Positions 12,952-24,231 of a DNA stretch of 64,000 nucleotides are shown here, piece by piece (within the stretch, counting starts at the first letter, position 1; each line of letters opens with the position of its first letter). The position numbers and the translations under genes are program-made. The notes under the pieces are model-generated. The model was not told the DNA's origin. It made no database searches and worked only from the letters and a program-made list of their open reading frames with translations. Source of the DNA: Ilyonectria destructans (lineage: Eukaryota > Ascomycota > Sordariomycetes > Hypocreales > Nectriaceae); assembly GCA_020740775.1 (NCBI GenBank), contig JAHEWK010000009.1:2418001-2482000 (forward strand), in the 5' to 3' direction.

Positions 12952-13863
12952 CTACAGAATCATTTCCGCGTCACGATCCAACTCGGCCAAACCATCTTGC
13001 AGTGTTCGGAAACGAAGACCCGGGAAATACTTCTGTCGGTGAGCTTGCACTTTCTCCTCAGGCAAAGAGGCCGCATGGCATACAGAGAAGATCTGCTGGT
13101 CTACCACGAGTATGAGTTCTTCGTCCTTGGAGGTCCTGACCGTCTCCACAAGCTCGTAGAGTGAGCGGTACTGGGTCTTGAGGTCTGGGCCGAATTTCTG
13201 TTTGACGAACCTCGCGACATCGTTCCAGCATGTACGCTCGCCGGAAATGTAGGTGTAGGGCTCCCAGGTTGGCGCGTCGACGAGCTTTGCTAGCGCTTTG
13301 GCAACGTCTCGCGCCCATGTGATATCCACGGGCTCGTTTCCGGTCCCTGGAATCACGATGCGGCTGTCAGCCAAGTTGATGGGAACGCCATCGCCAATGT
13401 CCTTGATGTACCGGTTCTTGGCTGGTACGGCGTAGTCAGCCAGCCAGCCAATCGCGACGAGAGTCCACTCGAGGTCTGTCTGCTCCCGTAGGACTTTGCG
13501 GATGGGGTCTCTGCAACGGGAGTAATAACCGGGCTGGTCGGGGTACGTCTCAATGTCGCCTACAAACTCCGAGGGTATGAACCTTTTGCACGTTGGGCTC
13601 TGCTGGCAGGCTTGGATGAGAGTACGGTGGACGTCGGTGTATGACGAGGTCCAGTCCGAAATTGTCGATATGAGCACTTCGCCATTCGCCAGTGCCGTGC
13701 TCAGCGACTCCAACGTATAGTCGGTAATGAACTGGGTAACACCTGCAAGTTCGAATTGCGATTTGTGCTTCCGGGTCAGGACGACGAGTTCGTGACCGAC
13801 TGTGGTGAACTCTTCGCAGATGTAGCGAGCCAAGTCACCAGAACCAGCGATAACGACACGCAT
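12952..13863 (-). CDS. NmrA-like Rossmann-fold reductase, SwnR/SwnN-like
   Basis: Intronless gene of 303 residues. The N-terminus is a beta strand followed by GSGDLARYI (7-15), a nucleotide-binding loop of the form GxGxxA rather than the usual GxxGxxG. Further on are TFIS/LISTISDW-type strand ends, KRFIPSEF (the family's conserved R-F-x-P-S-E-F block) and a C-terminal NmrA/isoflavone-reductase-like half. Family members are NAD(P)H-dependent reductases or NADP sensors. In swainsonine clusters two such proteins, SwnN and SwnR, are thought to reduce imine or iminium intermediates. Same strand as the synthetase and next to it, with 2.3 kb between, so a shared pathway is likely. The start was moved to the ATG at 13863 (ACAATG context); the frame extends to a TTG at 13932. 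Which of the two Swn reductases it matches best cannot be decided by eye. Confidence 0.75.
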   Translation of the reverse strand: MRVVIAGSGDLARYICEEFTTVGHELVVLTRKHKSQFELAGVTQFITDYTLESLSTALANGEVLISTISDWTSSYTDVHRTLIQACQQSPTCKRFIPSEFVGDIETYPDQPGYYSRCRDPIRKVLREQTDLEWTLVAIGWLADYAVPAKNRYIKDIGDGVPINLADSRIVIPGTGNEPVDITWARDVAKALAKLVDAPTWEPYTYISGERTCWNDVARFVKQKFGPDLKTQYRSLYELVETVRTSKDEELILVVDQQIFSVCHAASLPEEKVQAHRQKYFPGLRFRTLQDGLAELDRDAEMIL

Positions 13864-15566
13864 TGTCTTTGTGGAAAGCGGAGCTGGTGTTGAGATGGCG
13901 TGGGTCCAGTATTGAGAGTGAGCGATGTGCAAAGTAGCTAATGAAATTGTAGCCGCGGTCTGGTGATGACAACGATTAGCAATGAGGGTAAAGGGACGAG
14001 TTAAATTTCGAGGCAGTGACTATTGGCTTCATTAAATGCAGTGACCAAATGTTTACTAACCGTCGGCACTCCCGAGTCGGCTGCCATTACGTTTCTCGGA
14101 GCAATATGCATCTCATCTCCAACCAATCAACCATCCGGACGCGGGTGAGCGGTTCCGAAATGCAACATTCGGGACGGCTGGCGGCTCGGATACGAAGTCC
14201 TGACTATCTCAAATACACGGCATGTCAGTGGAGGTAGCATTGCGTCATTTCAGACGCCGTCACGGGCGGTTAAAAATGACTGGCGGATACTAACCTCGCA
14301 CCGGGCGGCAGATGCTGAGACTCATGTATCAACACGTGGCACGGCGAGAATGCTACGTGTATGTTCCTTTGTGATACCGCAACTCACCCCCTTTCTAATT
14401 CGCTCAAGCAACAAGCCACTCGGTCTAGGTTCAAGCGACTGGGCCTATTCCTGCCTCCTCAAGTCAGCCTGGGCTTAGTATGGACTTGACCCGCGAATAA
14501 TGTTTCTCTTGGTATGTATGGCGTCCGGGCTGGCATTTGTCTCAGTTGTGCTGTCTTAGGCGGGAACCTTGACCATATCGGATTCGGGACACTAAAATAG
14601 TAGCGGGCCGAATAGCCGCATGGTTTATCCACATGTATCGGCACGCAGCATGACGGTATTACCATTAGGCGACGATATTCCCCTGCAACAATGCAGCCCA
14701 ATAATTTGTTGTTTCACTTAAGAAACAACCCTCTTAAGTCGAATGCGTAATCATGGGCGGGTTGCTGCCTCTCAGTAAAGAATCTGCGCAATTATTATGG
14801 AAGGATCACCCTAGCCTGAATGCTACCAACAGGCTCATGAGTAGGCTTGGATAAAATATCATTAATCAATGTAATGGTCAGCTAGAGGAATAAATAATCT
14901 CTGCCCTTGAATATAGCATGTCCACTCCTAATAGTCCCTGAGGCAATTGGATTCCTTTAGTTGATTGTTTCTTAGAGCTGGCTTGTAACGATCTTGTTTA
15001 CGCTCGGGGTTAGTGTAGGGTAAGCGGGATATTTGGGGTGTATGACCTAACGGGACGTCACGTAGTGTATCTTATTGTCTGTAATGGTTAGTAGATACAG
15101 TGAGTTGGTTACAGGTCACATCTAGTATTGGCCAGCCGGTAAAATACGCTACGTGACCAAGTGCGTTGATGAGTGAGGAGCGTATTTTAGTCTACAGTGA
15201 TGAGAGCAGGCTTTCGTGCCACATTAGTATAAATAACTGGACCTAGCTTCAAAGATGACATGTTGATTTAACACTGCTCTAGAATCTTGTATTTTTTCAG
15301 TTACTACTGCCCTTGATAATTTTTAGTTTGTTGTTATCTTTGCTCAATATCACCAGATAGATCACAGCCGCACCGTAGTCTCACATCATAGGGACGCACA
15401 GTTAGCACTATATCCACTACCAGAAGATATAGCAGCTCAAACAGTAAGGTGGCATCCTTAATATTAATATTTCTTCTTACGATGATACTATGCAAAAGAA
15501 ACTATTATCGAGTATAGCATTTCAATCACAGTAATCACGCCTTTGCTAAACTTTTAATCAGCCTCA
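13864..15566. other. intergenic stretch, no gene seen
   Basis: Upstream region of the reductase gene. A GC-rich patch at 14128-14200 holds several CGG triplets, including CCGGACGCGGGT at 14135-14146, similar to a motif found upstream of two neighbouring genes. From about 14900 to 15550 the sequence is A+T-rich and without protein-like frames; it may be an old repeat, but no terminal structure was found. Confidence 0.45.
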
Positions 15567-16480
15567 CTACTTGGCAAACGCGCTCTTCTTCAAATATTGC
15601 TCCATAGTGGTCACATTGGGGTGAATCCTCCGAATTTCAGGCAAATTAGCCGCATAGCCATCGTCCTTAAACCAGTCCACCATGATTCCAACCTCCGAAA
15701 CGCTATATTTCAAAGCTTTACCGAGCATGCCAAATGTTGTCCCGGCAGGTTCTCCAGTAACCTTCTGAAATTCTTGGCTCAGCTGGCGGAACGTCAACTC
15801 ATCGCCGGCAAGTCCAACCGCCCGACTTTACCAGGCGCTGGAGTTATAGAATGCTTTTGCAGCAAAGAAGCCAATGTCCGCTGTCGCCACCCACTGCAAT
15901 AGTTTCTCTCTGATAATATCGCGTAGCGTGGTGAGGAAGATCTTACTTGTAAAGCCCGGAATAAGGTTGTCCATAAAAATAACAGGCTGCAATATCGTCT
16001 AGCTTATAGGGCTTTTGCCGTTTGATATTGAGTCGCGAAGATGGTGTTCGATTTCGTGCTTCATCTTAAAATGGGGGACGGGTGTTGCATTATCCCACGA
16101 CCTTTCGTCACCACCGCGCTCGACACTGCTGTAAACAAAATGCTGAACCTTGGCCTTGATTGATTCGTCGACCAAAGCCTTGCCCTGTCTTATTTCACCA
16201 TCTAATATGACACCTTTGCCCATTGACGCCTGGACAGAATAAACGCCCCAGAGCGGAGAGGTTTCGGCGACTTGCTTGGCTGACTCGAAGAGGAGTTGAG
16301 ATCACCCTCGACAAGCTTGATGGAGGCCGATTTAGCAGCGAGACGCTTGGCACTAGCGGACTGGGCATTGCGAGTGACGGCGAGGAGGAGGAAGTCGGAT
16401 GGTTGCTTCGCAACGAGGGCGTCGATGACGGAACCACCTTGATTGCCAGTCGCGCCGGTGATGAGAACGGCGCGAGACAT
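15567..16480 (-). pseudogene. broken NmrA/HSCARG-like oxidoreductase gene
   Basis: Three separate pieces in different frames together cover an NmrA-like protein of about 300 residues. The first starts at the ATG at 16480 with a clear nucleotide-binding loop TGATGNQGG. The middle piece includes HFVYSSVERGG and PVPHFKMKHEIE, typical of this subfamily. The last runs from about 15797 to the stop at 15567 and includes VGIMVDWF. Lesions: a frame shift near 16295; a stop (TAG, most simply from TGG by G-to-A) at 16001-15999; and another frame change at about 15830. No intron signals rescue these joins. It lies on the same strand as the intact reductase and the SnoaL-like gene. It was probably a working gene of the locus that has been lost. 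Confidence 0.8.
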
Positions 16481-17990
16481 TTTTCGAGACACTGAGCTTG
16501 AATACACCAGGCCTTGGTTGAAAGGTAAACAAATAGTTGTGACACGGCCAGATCGGGCGACGGTCGTCAAATAAAACCTGAGTGGATGATCATTAGATCG
16601 TTGCCTATATGCTCACTTTAAACGGGTAAGCTATGAGGAGGGAGCCCGTCTCGATGGCTAGGCTGAATAATAATCTCTACCGCGGGCAAGTTCGGACACC
16701 GATTCGGACTGTTTAGTACGACTGGGCGGCTCACTGTGAAATGTTCTCGGCTGTCTCGACGCTTCGGTAACAGACCGGTCTCCGACTATCTCCGCAAGCT
16801 AATGGATAAAGTAAAGAAGTGGAGAGGTTGGATCCAGCACCATTGGCAAATCGGCTTTCGGACGCGAGTAAGAAAATCGGCTAGAGTAGAAGCGAACTGA
16901 GGGACTAGGAATCTGGAATGGGAAGGTTCATCTAACGGACGTTCGTCTCCGTATTGATGATAAGCTAACGGGTATCACACATGGTAGATTGAACTTTTTC
17001 ATTCACAGCTCCGCTCTAATTCCCGGAACGCTCCCCCACGTTGCGGTCGCCAGCGTGTTCGGCCTCACAATTTGTCTCGCCACCATCACAGGAAATTCCG
17101 GTCGTCTCCTTGTCTTAAAACTCCCACACAATTTTAATAGTCCCTTCAAGGTCGCGGCTGCGCTCATAGAACCTCCTCGCGTTCAGTCCGTAAAGGCAGT
17201 GCATTCAATGACGCAGCCATCAGTTCGTCACCGGCTGCGACGTTGTCGTTTGTGCTTACGCACTCACGACCTCATAACGGACAGTCAAAAGCAACTAATT
17301 GCAGGAAAGACGAAGCTGGCGTCAACCATCTAGAGGTTAATATCTCTGGGACTTTCCTCAACGCGTTTATGGCCCACTTGTCTGATACATGGAGTGCAGT
17401 TAATGTGACGATCGGGGGTATATCCTAGAGGTATAAGATAGGCTGGATGTGGTGTATTCGACGAAGGGGATCAGGACGCTGGCGGTACTTGGTGTTTCGA
17501 GGACTAATAGCGGAGGAAGTCCTGCCATATTTGGTTGCATTAGCAAAACCCAATTAACTCGTGAGTGTAGAGGGCTGTTAAAGCAGTAAATATCACCGGA
17601 CGGAGGGTATTACTAATACCCACTATTTCTATTGTTGATAACCCGGCTTTTCCTTTTCGCGCCTGGTTGTATAGTATGCATGTTCTACAAGCATGGAGAT
17701 GAATCTCAATGAATCTCAATATCATCTAATCTACCCCTTCTCAGCCACTCTCGCACTGGTTCTAGCTCTCTTTGTTAATAATAGGGCTTTATTTAAAGTC
17801 GAGAAACCTCCCAAGCGAAGGTACTGGCTAAATATGTGGTTATTTTGTAACAATACAGTGACGAAAGCACAGGTCGACTGAATTTCTCACATCTCAACGT
17901 AGAACAAGGAGCGGTTATGGAGTAAACAAGGTGCAGTCCCTAATGCTCATCGGAATACGTTGGTTGGTAGGCTATATCTAGGAGAAGAAT
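16481..17990. other. intergenic stretch, no gene seen
   Basis: Contains the old upstream region of the broken NmrA gene, with many CGG triplets between 16680 and 16880 and a TTTCGGACGCGAGT motif at 16856-16869 that recurs exactly at 18605. Open frames at 16989-17333 and 17693-17881 show no recognisable family. Confidence 0.45.
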
Positions 17991-18470
17991 CTAGTAATTG
18001 TATAACCGTAAATCCGTACTCGCTCTGCTCTCACTGTCCCGTATCACCTCCTTTAGGTCTACCTGTCCCAGCTTCTCCGCAGAACCCAGGTAGCACCTGA
18101 TCAGGGTCATTTTGTTCTGCTCATCCAGGTCATATAACGCGCATGTGGTGATCTTGACAATGTCGCCAGGTACCACATCAATGTCGTGGACGCCCTTCGC
18201 CTTATTCAGGTACCTGAAGTATGCTTCCATTTGGAGAAAGACCTTTCCGCGGTCGCTCATGACGCAAATGGGGATAACGAATTCGTCAGCGTTGGCGTGG
18301 ACTGGCCCGTAGTGGTTCATGATCCCCTTGCTGCCTTTAAGGGTGCCAATGGCGGGGTCCGGAAGGATGAGTTGGACATTTTCAGCATAGAAGGCATGTT
18401 GCTTGTCGTAGTCCTTCTTGTTAAAGGCGCGTAAGTAGTCGAGGAACTCGGGGATTTCTAATCGAGGCAT
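17991..18470 (-). CDS. SnoaL/NTF2-like small protein
   Basis: Intronless gene of 159 residues with a good start context (CACAATG). The layout is that of the SnoaL-like fold: an N-terminal helix pair (FLDYLRAFNKKDYDKQHAFYAENVQLILPD), a central GxxGI loop, then long beta strands (VFLQMEAYFRY, DIVKITTCALYDLD, KMTLIRCYLG). Known members include polyketide cyclases, dehydratases, isomerases and hydroxylases, so no reaction can be assigned. It is not part of the canonical swainsonine gene set. It shares a 1.05-kb divergent promoter with the MFS transporter gene, and five tandem 19-bp repeats lie 150-250 bp upstream of its start. That suggests co-regulation with the transporter. A role in cyclising or rearranging the synthetase product is a guess from context. 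Confidence 0.7.
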   Translation of the reverse strand: MPRLEIPEFLDYLRAFNKKDYDKQHAFYAENVQLILPDPAIGTLKGSKGIMNHYGPVHANADEFVIPICVMSDRGKVFLQMEAYFRYLNKAKGVHDIDVVPGDIVKITTCALYDLDEQNKMTLIRCYLGSAEKLGQVDLKEVIRDSESRASTDLRLYNY

Positions 18471-19520
18471 TGTGAAGAGAGATGAGGGTCAGTGCCGCCT
18501 TGATGGAATAATTGGTTTGAATGAGAGATGATTGTAAACTTTTTATAAAGTCTAGCCAAGAGCTGAGGACCAACATAAAGTTCAGATGCCGGTTTAGATA
18601 AATGTTTCGGACGCGAGTCATGTGGCTATGAGCACGGTATGTGGTCATCAGTACGGCATGTGGCCGTCAGCACGGCATGTGGTCGTGGGTACCGGCGTGT
18701 GGACGTGAGTACGGTATGTGGGGGAATGAAGTAAACAGTGTATTGGATAAAGTCCAAAAGGGATGCCAGGTTAAATGATAACTTGATCTACACGTACAAG
18801 TACTTGCATGCATATGTGAAATTGGTCGAACATGGGGTAATCAGTACTTGCAGCATTGACCCCTGCACATCAGCCATACTGATGAGAATAGCTAGTGAGA
18901 GTAGCATAACGTAAGATGGCTTCCCGGAGAGACTTGACTTAACACTAACGGATTCAACACTTGCAATCCGTGTGGGGATACGGTGATGCTACGGCATGTG
19001 GGAGCTTGGGGGATGGCGGCACGGGTTGTGGGGGAGGCTCTTGAGGCTTACCAGCAAATGTCTACGCGCCCTGAGTAAAGAGTGACTTGAAGCCGAAGTC
19101 AAGATGCCATAGAAATTACAAATCTGGGGTACTGGGGACCTGGAGTAATCCTGAAGCAATGCCGGCACAGTCCTGGGGTTACTAAGATGCGGGGGCGGGG
19201 CCGACAGGAGGTGAGATTTCTAGTGGTGGCGGGACTAAAGAGTGTACTTTTGTTCTGAGCCAATCTACACTTGTTCTCAGCCAATGTGGGCTGATTCTAG
19301 TCACATAGGCGGGGACTCGTACACACGAAGATCTGATGATACGTAACTTATAAGTATAGCCTTGCCATCGGCCCCGTTTGAAGCAGGCAACTCATACTAA
19401 ACCACTTGTGCCAGCGAGGCTTTCAGTGTTAGTTTTACTCTTGTTGGCAATATCTCTTCCCTCGCCATCTTCCAAATCAATTGTCACGTCGCTAGTTGAC
19501 GGTTGTCACTCCCCGTCAAG
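18471..19520. promoter_or_regulatory. divergent promoter between SnoaL-like and MFS genes
   Basis: The two genes point away from each other with 1050 bp between their ATGs. The region contains the 14-mer TTTCGGACGCGAGT (18605-18618), a five-copy 19-bp array (18621-18716), and further looser copies of ACGGCATGTGG and GGCACGGGTTGTGG at about 18990-19030. A TATA-like AACTTATAAGTATAG lies near 19345 on the transporter side. A pyrimidine-rich stretch precedes the transporter ATG. Confidence 0.55.
18621..18716. repeat. five tandem 19-bp repeats
   Basis: Units begin at 18621, 18640, 18659, 18678 and 18698. The consensus is TGTGGNCGTNAGTACGGNA. The fourth unit is 20 bp. The repeat begins two bases after a CGGACGCGAGT motif and sits in the SnoaL/MFS divergent promoter. 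Strict unit length with free positions at the same columns looks like a binding-site array rather than slippage of a simple sequence. Confidence 0.8.
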
Positions 19521-21223
19521 ATGGACAAAAACGTTGACGTGGCTCACGTCGAGAGCATCTCGCGGCGCTCGCCGGCCCCAGCTCCCCTCCAGAAAACTAC
19601 ACGGTTCATGGTTGTCTTTGCCTTTTCCGTCGGACTCTTCGGCTGGCTGGCCAATTTTGACCAGGCATTCGGTGGCATTGTGCTCCTGATGCCGGCGTTT
19701 AAGAAATCCTTCGGCACCTGCGCCGACGTGGCATCCGACAGTGGAACAACCATGGAAGAGTGCTCGCTCACTGCGCTCCAACAGTCTCTGGTGCAGCTCA
19801 GTATTCTGTTCATGTCCGTTGGCGGCGTCGCGAGCGGCTTCACCAGCCACCGCATCGGCCGTCGAGGGACCCTCCAACTTGCCTGCGCTATCATTGCTGT
19901 CAGCGCAGCGGGCATGCTGGGCACGGCGGGCAGTTTCCTCAATTTCATGGTCTGCAAATGCATTGGCGGCATCGGCATTGGTATGATCTATGCCGCCGCT
20001 CCAACATGGGGCTCCGAATCAGTCGCTTCACAGAGCCGAGGCTTCTTGATGAGCTTTTACAACGTGGGATTGGCCTCTGGGAATGTTATCATGGCAGCTG
20101 TAAGTGTTATAAAATTCAAGTCAACAAGTAACCAAATACTAATGGACAACGTTCAAATAGGTTTGCGCCGGCTCATCTAAGATCAACTCCAACTGGTCGT
20201 GGCAGGTGCCGATTCTTTGCCAGATCCCCGCTGCAGTCGTCCTCGCCGCCGGTAGTATGCTGTTCCCCGAGTCTCCTCGATGGCTTCTTCTTAAAGGACG
20301 AGAGGAGGCGGCGCGCAAGTCATTTGCCAAGTTCAACAAGACCGAACCCAATTCCCCTCAGATCAATGCCCTCGTCGAGGAAATCAATGGACACATCGAG
20401 CTGGAACTCACCATGCGCCGCAGTACAGATTGGACAAACATCTTCCGTGGAATTAATCTGAAAAGAACCCATTTGGCTGTGCTTATCCTGGTTAGCAATG
20501 CTATATCGGGAATCCAATTTGTCATTCCTTATACGGCATTGTTTCTGGCCCAGATTGGGTTGAATAACCCGTATATCCTCAACGTCGCCATCAGCTCCTG
20601 CAGTATGTTGGCCCTCCTTTGCCTGCCTCTTTCCAGTCTAACGCCCATCCTTAGTTCTTGCAGGCACCGTTCCTGGTCCATTCCTTTGCGAGTATGCTGG
20701 CCGTCGACTCAGTCTTATTGGAGGCTACATTGTCATGGCTGCTTGCATGCTCATCTTCGCTGTCGTGGCCTCTGTCTTGGGACAATCCGCTGTGACAGCT
20801 CAACACGTGCTGGTTGCGTTCCTCTGCATCTGGGCCTTTACCTTCGGGGCTACTAGTGGCCCTATTGTGTGGGTTTCTTCGGCAGAGATGCACTCGCTGC
20901 GATTGAGATCGTTTGGTCAGTCATATGCGGTGATGATGTATGAGGTGTTTAGCTTTGGTGCTGCATTCTGGACACCATATATGCTGAACACTGACTATGG
21001 TAATATGGGAACAAACGTTGGATACTTTTACGGTGGAATCACACTTGTTATTGTTGTTCTAACAGTAATGTTTGTCCCTGAGACCGCTCGTTTGAGTTTG
21101 GAACAGATCGATACCTATTTTATGGAGGGGACACCTGCTTGGAAGACTAATATTCGGGAGAATAAGAAGATTGCTTTGACAGAGGGGATGAATATGACTA
21201 ATATTAAGGGAGAAGATAGTTAA
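19521..21223 (+). CDS. MFS transporter, sugar-porter type
   Basis: Three exons: 19521-20099, 20161-20602, 20664-21223, giving 526 residues. Introns are 60 and 61 bp with standard ends; a branch-like CTAAC or CTAAT precedes each acceptor. Family marks in order: an N-terminal DQAFGG loop after TM1, a long extracellular loop with Cys residues between TM1 and TM2, SHRIGRRG after TM2, PESPRWLL at the end of the first bundle, and VPETARLSLEQID after TM12, all typical of the sugar-porter family (hexose, maltose, quinate and similar). It could import a sugar or, by context, move a pathway product. It is transcribed divergently from the SnoaL-like gene. The frame was closed across the second intron by the 20602/20664 join, which restores the EYAGRRLS repeat motif. 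Not obviously the SwnT transporter of other clusters. Confidence 0.8.
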
Positions 21224-21867
21224 ATTCCAAATATTTTATATGTTCTTAATAAAGAGAATTACAACTAAGGCCTGTTTGAAAAGTCACTTAAATGTGGTTA
21301 GAAAGTAGGTCAATGAAGCTTGGTAGAAAGAGGGAGTTCCATTCGAGAGCAATGGATCTGTTACTGCTGAAGGCGATAAAATAAAAATATTAGAAACAAG
21401 TGACAAAAGTTGTTACAACAGTCTGAGAGAAGAAATGTGGCAAAACAAAACGTATACTCATGATTAACGGAGGAAAAAGACATTTCTTGTTGATTTTTTA
21501 GCAAATGTATCCAATGTTGAAGTAGACTTATTATTGCATGTTGATAAAATTGTATTCCGAGATGGTTGTTGGTACTCCTCCTCACCGCATCTAACCTCGT
21601 AACAATGCCCTGGAGTCATATGGGCGAATCTGCCTCAGCTAGAGTGAAAACAATGTGCGACTCCGTCTTGTGAATTCCCTGGGACTTTACGAGAGATATT
21701 AGTTCTCTGGCAATTGGAAAGAAGACTGATATGCATGGATCACTATTTCTAGATTTACGTTCTCGACTCCGGATTTCTATGATTTCATAAAGTCGTTCAA
21801 CAACGCACATCCCAAATTCCCAGCTTCTGAATGAAGAGAGGCTTATCCCATGCTAGGTGTGCTCTAT
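21224..21867. other. gap between convergent genes
   Basis: Separates the 3' ends of the transporter and the Zn2Cys6 regulator genes. The frame at 21616-21810 (minus) could be an extra last exon of the regulator gene, because an AG|GTAAAT donor overlaps the stop at 21868 and an acceptor ending TTCAG lies near 21826. This would lengthen the protein by about 70 residues. I keep the shorter model. Confidence 0.4.
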
Positions 21868-23933
21868 TTACCTTTTCACCGCACGTTTAGCCAATCGAAC
21901 AAGCTCCTCTATGAATGAGCTGAAGGATCTGAGATGGAAATCCTCCTTCGCAGTGAGCGGCCTATGACGCATTGTTTTGAATAGAGCAGGTGTGAATTCG
22001 AGCAATCTAATATCATTGACAGCTTCCCCTCCAGTGGGATTGAGCAAAATGTTGAAAAATATATTCAAGGTGGCCCATATAGGATAGAAGATGATAAGCC
22101 TGGAAAGGTGTGTCAGATTTGTAGTTTGAGATGGGGCAGACAAGAAAGAAATCAAAAAGAAAGAATAAGAAAGACTGATCGACCTCCACTTACCAGAAGG
22201 ATTCACTATGCACGAGCTTCGAAGCCCTTCCAAGGTAGATGAGAGTCGATCGGCTCGCTTGAATAGACACGGCCAAACTCGAGCTTACCACCCTCACCTC
22301 GACCCCTCCGTCACCACGCAATGCGTGACATCGTCCACAAGCTCTGTGTATCGCTGCAATTATATAAAGATACTCAAAGTGGGCAGAAATTATTTTCATG
22401 CCAAGTGGATGCTGTGTAACGATGCCTGGCGCTTCATGAGTGACCGACAATTGCGGTCTCACAATTGCGGGAACAGCCATGCGCCAGTTTTCTAACTCCT
22501 CGTCTAGCTCGCGAATGGTCCTGAAGAGATGAGTATCATCTTTTCTCAGAGAGTGAGGCGAGTAGAGCTTTGCATAAACCTTGGATTTGATAATCGTAAG
22601 GGCAAGGTCTCCTGGCATGACGGGACGCAGCTCTGTGTCCAGAGATATCTTTTCCAGATGTATCTGATCTGGACAAAGGTCGATGCAGCAGATGCCTGTA
22701 TACGCGCCCGGTAATGTGAGGTCACATTGGTCGTCGTCAATACATGGTGGCTGGCCAGTTCGAAGCGATATGTGCTTGTCGAAAAAGTAGCAGAGCCAGA
22801 AGAGCCCCCGCAAGAAATCCCCTTGCCCTTCTACTGCCCCATTGGCGTCGTTGGTAACGCCTTTACGCGACTCTCCCGAATCCTGCTTTAGGTGGCCACC
22901 AAGGCTGTATAGACATCGGCAAGCCAGAGAATGGAGCATGGATGCCAATTGAAGTTCCCCGGAAAAGTCATAGTATATTGACTGGGACAGCATTAGCACG
23001 CCACATCAACAATTTTAGGGTACTTACGAGCGTGATAGCGGCCTGTAGCCCTTCAACTCTTGGCTGGTCCAAAACAGAAAGAAGCGAATCCAGGGCTTGT
23101 TTTGCGCAAGCTTTTGGGTCCAGCGATACAACTGAAGCGTACACGGGTTCTAGAACTGACAGGAAGGCGACAAATACCAAAACACATAGCTTTGCGATCC
23201 GAACTTCCAACAGTAGTGTTTCAGGGCTTGTGTACGCCAACTGGATCGTCTTTTGGAAACTGTCTAGGTCGACAATGGGCCAGACCAAGCGTAAAGGCGA
23301 CGAGGAAAACAAAGCCAGACAATACTCGACTGCGGTCCTCGAGGGAAGCTCGGCCTCTAGTCGATAATGGACTGGAGGAGCTGAATAATCTGGAACATGT
23401 GCCGAATAAGCAGCTTTGAATGCATTCGGGTCTCCCGTTCTTTCCTGGATCCATCTCAGTGCCATACTAGAGAAAACAGGAATCCCACCGTGAGAACTAA
23501 TGATCCCCAGATCATAGCCTGGTATGTTAAGTATTCCATATGAACCGCCATCTCTAGCCGATGAGTCTCGTCTTGTGCCCTCGGGGATTTGTATTTCCCT
23601 TGTTTGTTGTATTTTGGGCCCCACTAAACGCTCTAAGCGCTCGAGGCGTTGTTCCATCTCGTCTGCTAGACTCGACCTGTTCACGACTATCAATCATCGC
23701 CTGCGTATAACTGCTTGAGAAGTAAATGCTGACCTGATAGGTTTCCGCGTCCTTACAAAGGTGGCACGCTCGTAGGTGCAGCGGAGGCCACGATGAACGC
23801 ACCATTCGCATTTGGGATCGCCCCTATCGCACAAGATCTTGGTTTCTTCAACATGCGGCGCTGGGTCCTGAGAGTGCGCACGGGCTCATACCTTTTTGCG
23901 ATGACAAGAATCACATGCCTTGTCTTTTGTCAT
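21868..23933 (-). CDS. Zn2Cys6 fungal transcription factor
   Basis: Five exons: 23933-23892, 23837-23734, 23676-23028, 22981-22194, 22099-21868, giving 604 residues; every join keeps frame and has GT-AG ends. The first two exons form a perfect binuclear zinc cluster: Cys at 7, 10, 17, 24, 27 and 34 (C-x2-C-x6-C-x6-C-x2-C-x6-C), the intron falling inside it. A linker with RTRKP is followed by a short dimerisation helix (EMEQRLERLERLV), then the fungal-specific middle homology region (GLFWLCYFFDKHISLRTGQPPCIDDD is its landmark). It probably binds CGG-type sites as a dimer. Placed between the transporter and a second regulator, it is a candidate pathway regulator. A further 3' exon is possible. 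Exact targets cannot be read from sequence. Confidence 0.8.
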
Positions 23934-24231
23934 CGTTCACCAGCTTGGAATGTCGTCGGTGTTCACTGATCAATCGTACAGCCAGAAATAGAGCAACGGT
24001 TGAAATGCGGGCTATTGGCCAACAGCTCCTTCGGCAGGTTTGGAGTTCTGGGGACCACGGGTTGATCTAGCTTAACTTATACCCCTCAATTGCCGTTGAA
24101 AACAAGGCGAGCATAATCGGAGATTGCTTATCGCCGTCGGCAAATTGCAAAGGGCCTAGACTAGCGTGCGTCCGGGACAGCGGAAAGGATTGGGTCCGAT
24201 GACACACTTTAATAGCAGCATTTGTTGAATC

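Noticed and set aside
13864..13932. N-terminal extension of the reductase at 12952
   Set aside because: It also depends on a TTG start. The ATG at 13863 is placed right before the nucleotide-binding strand.
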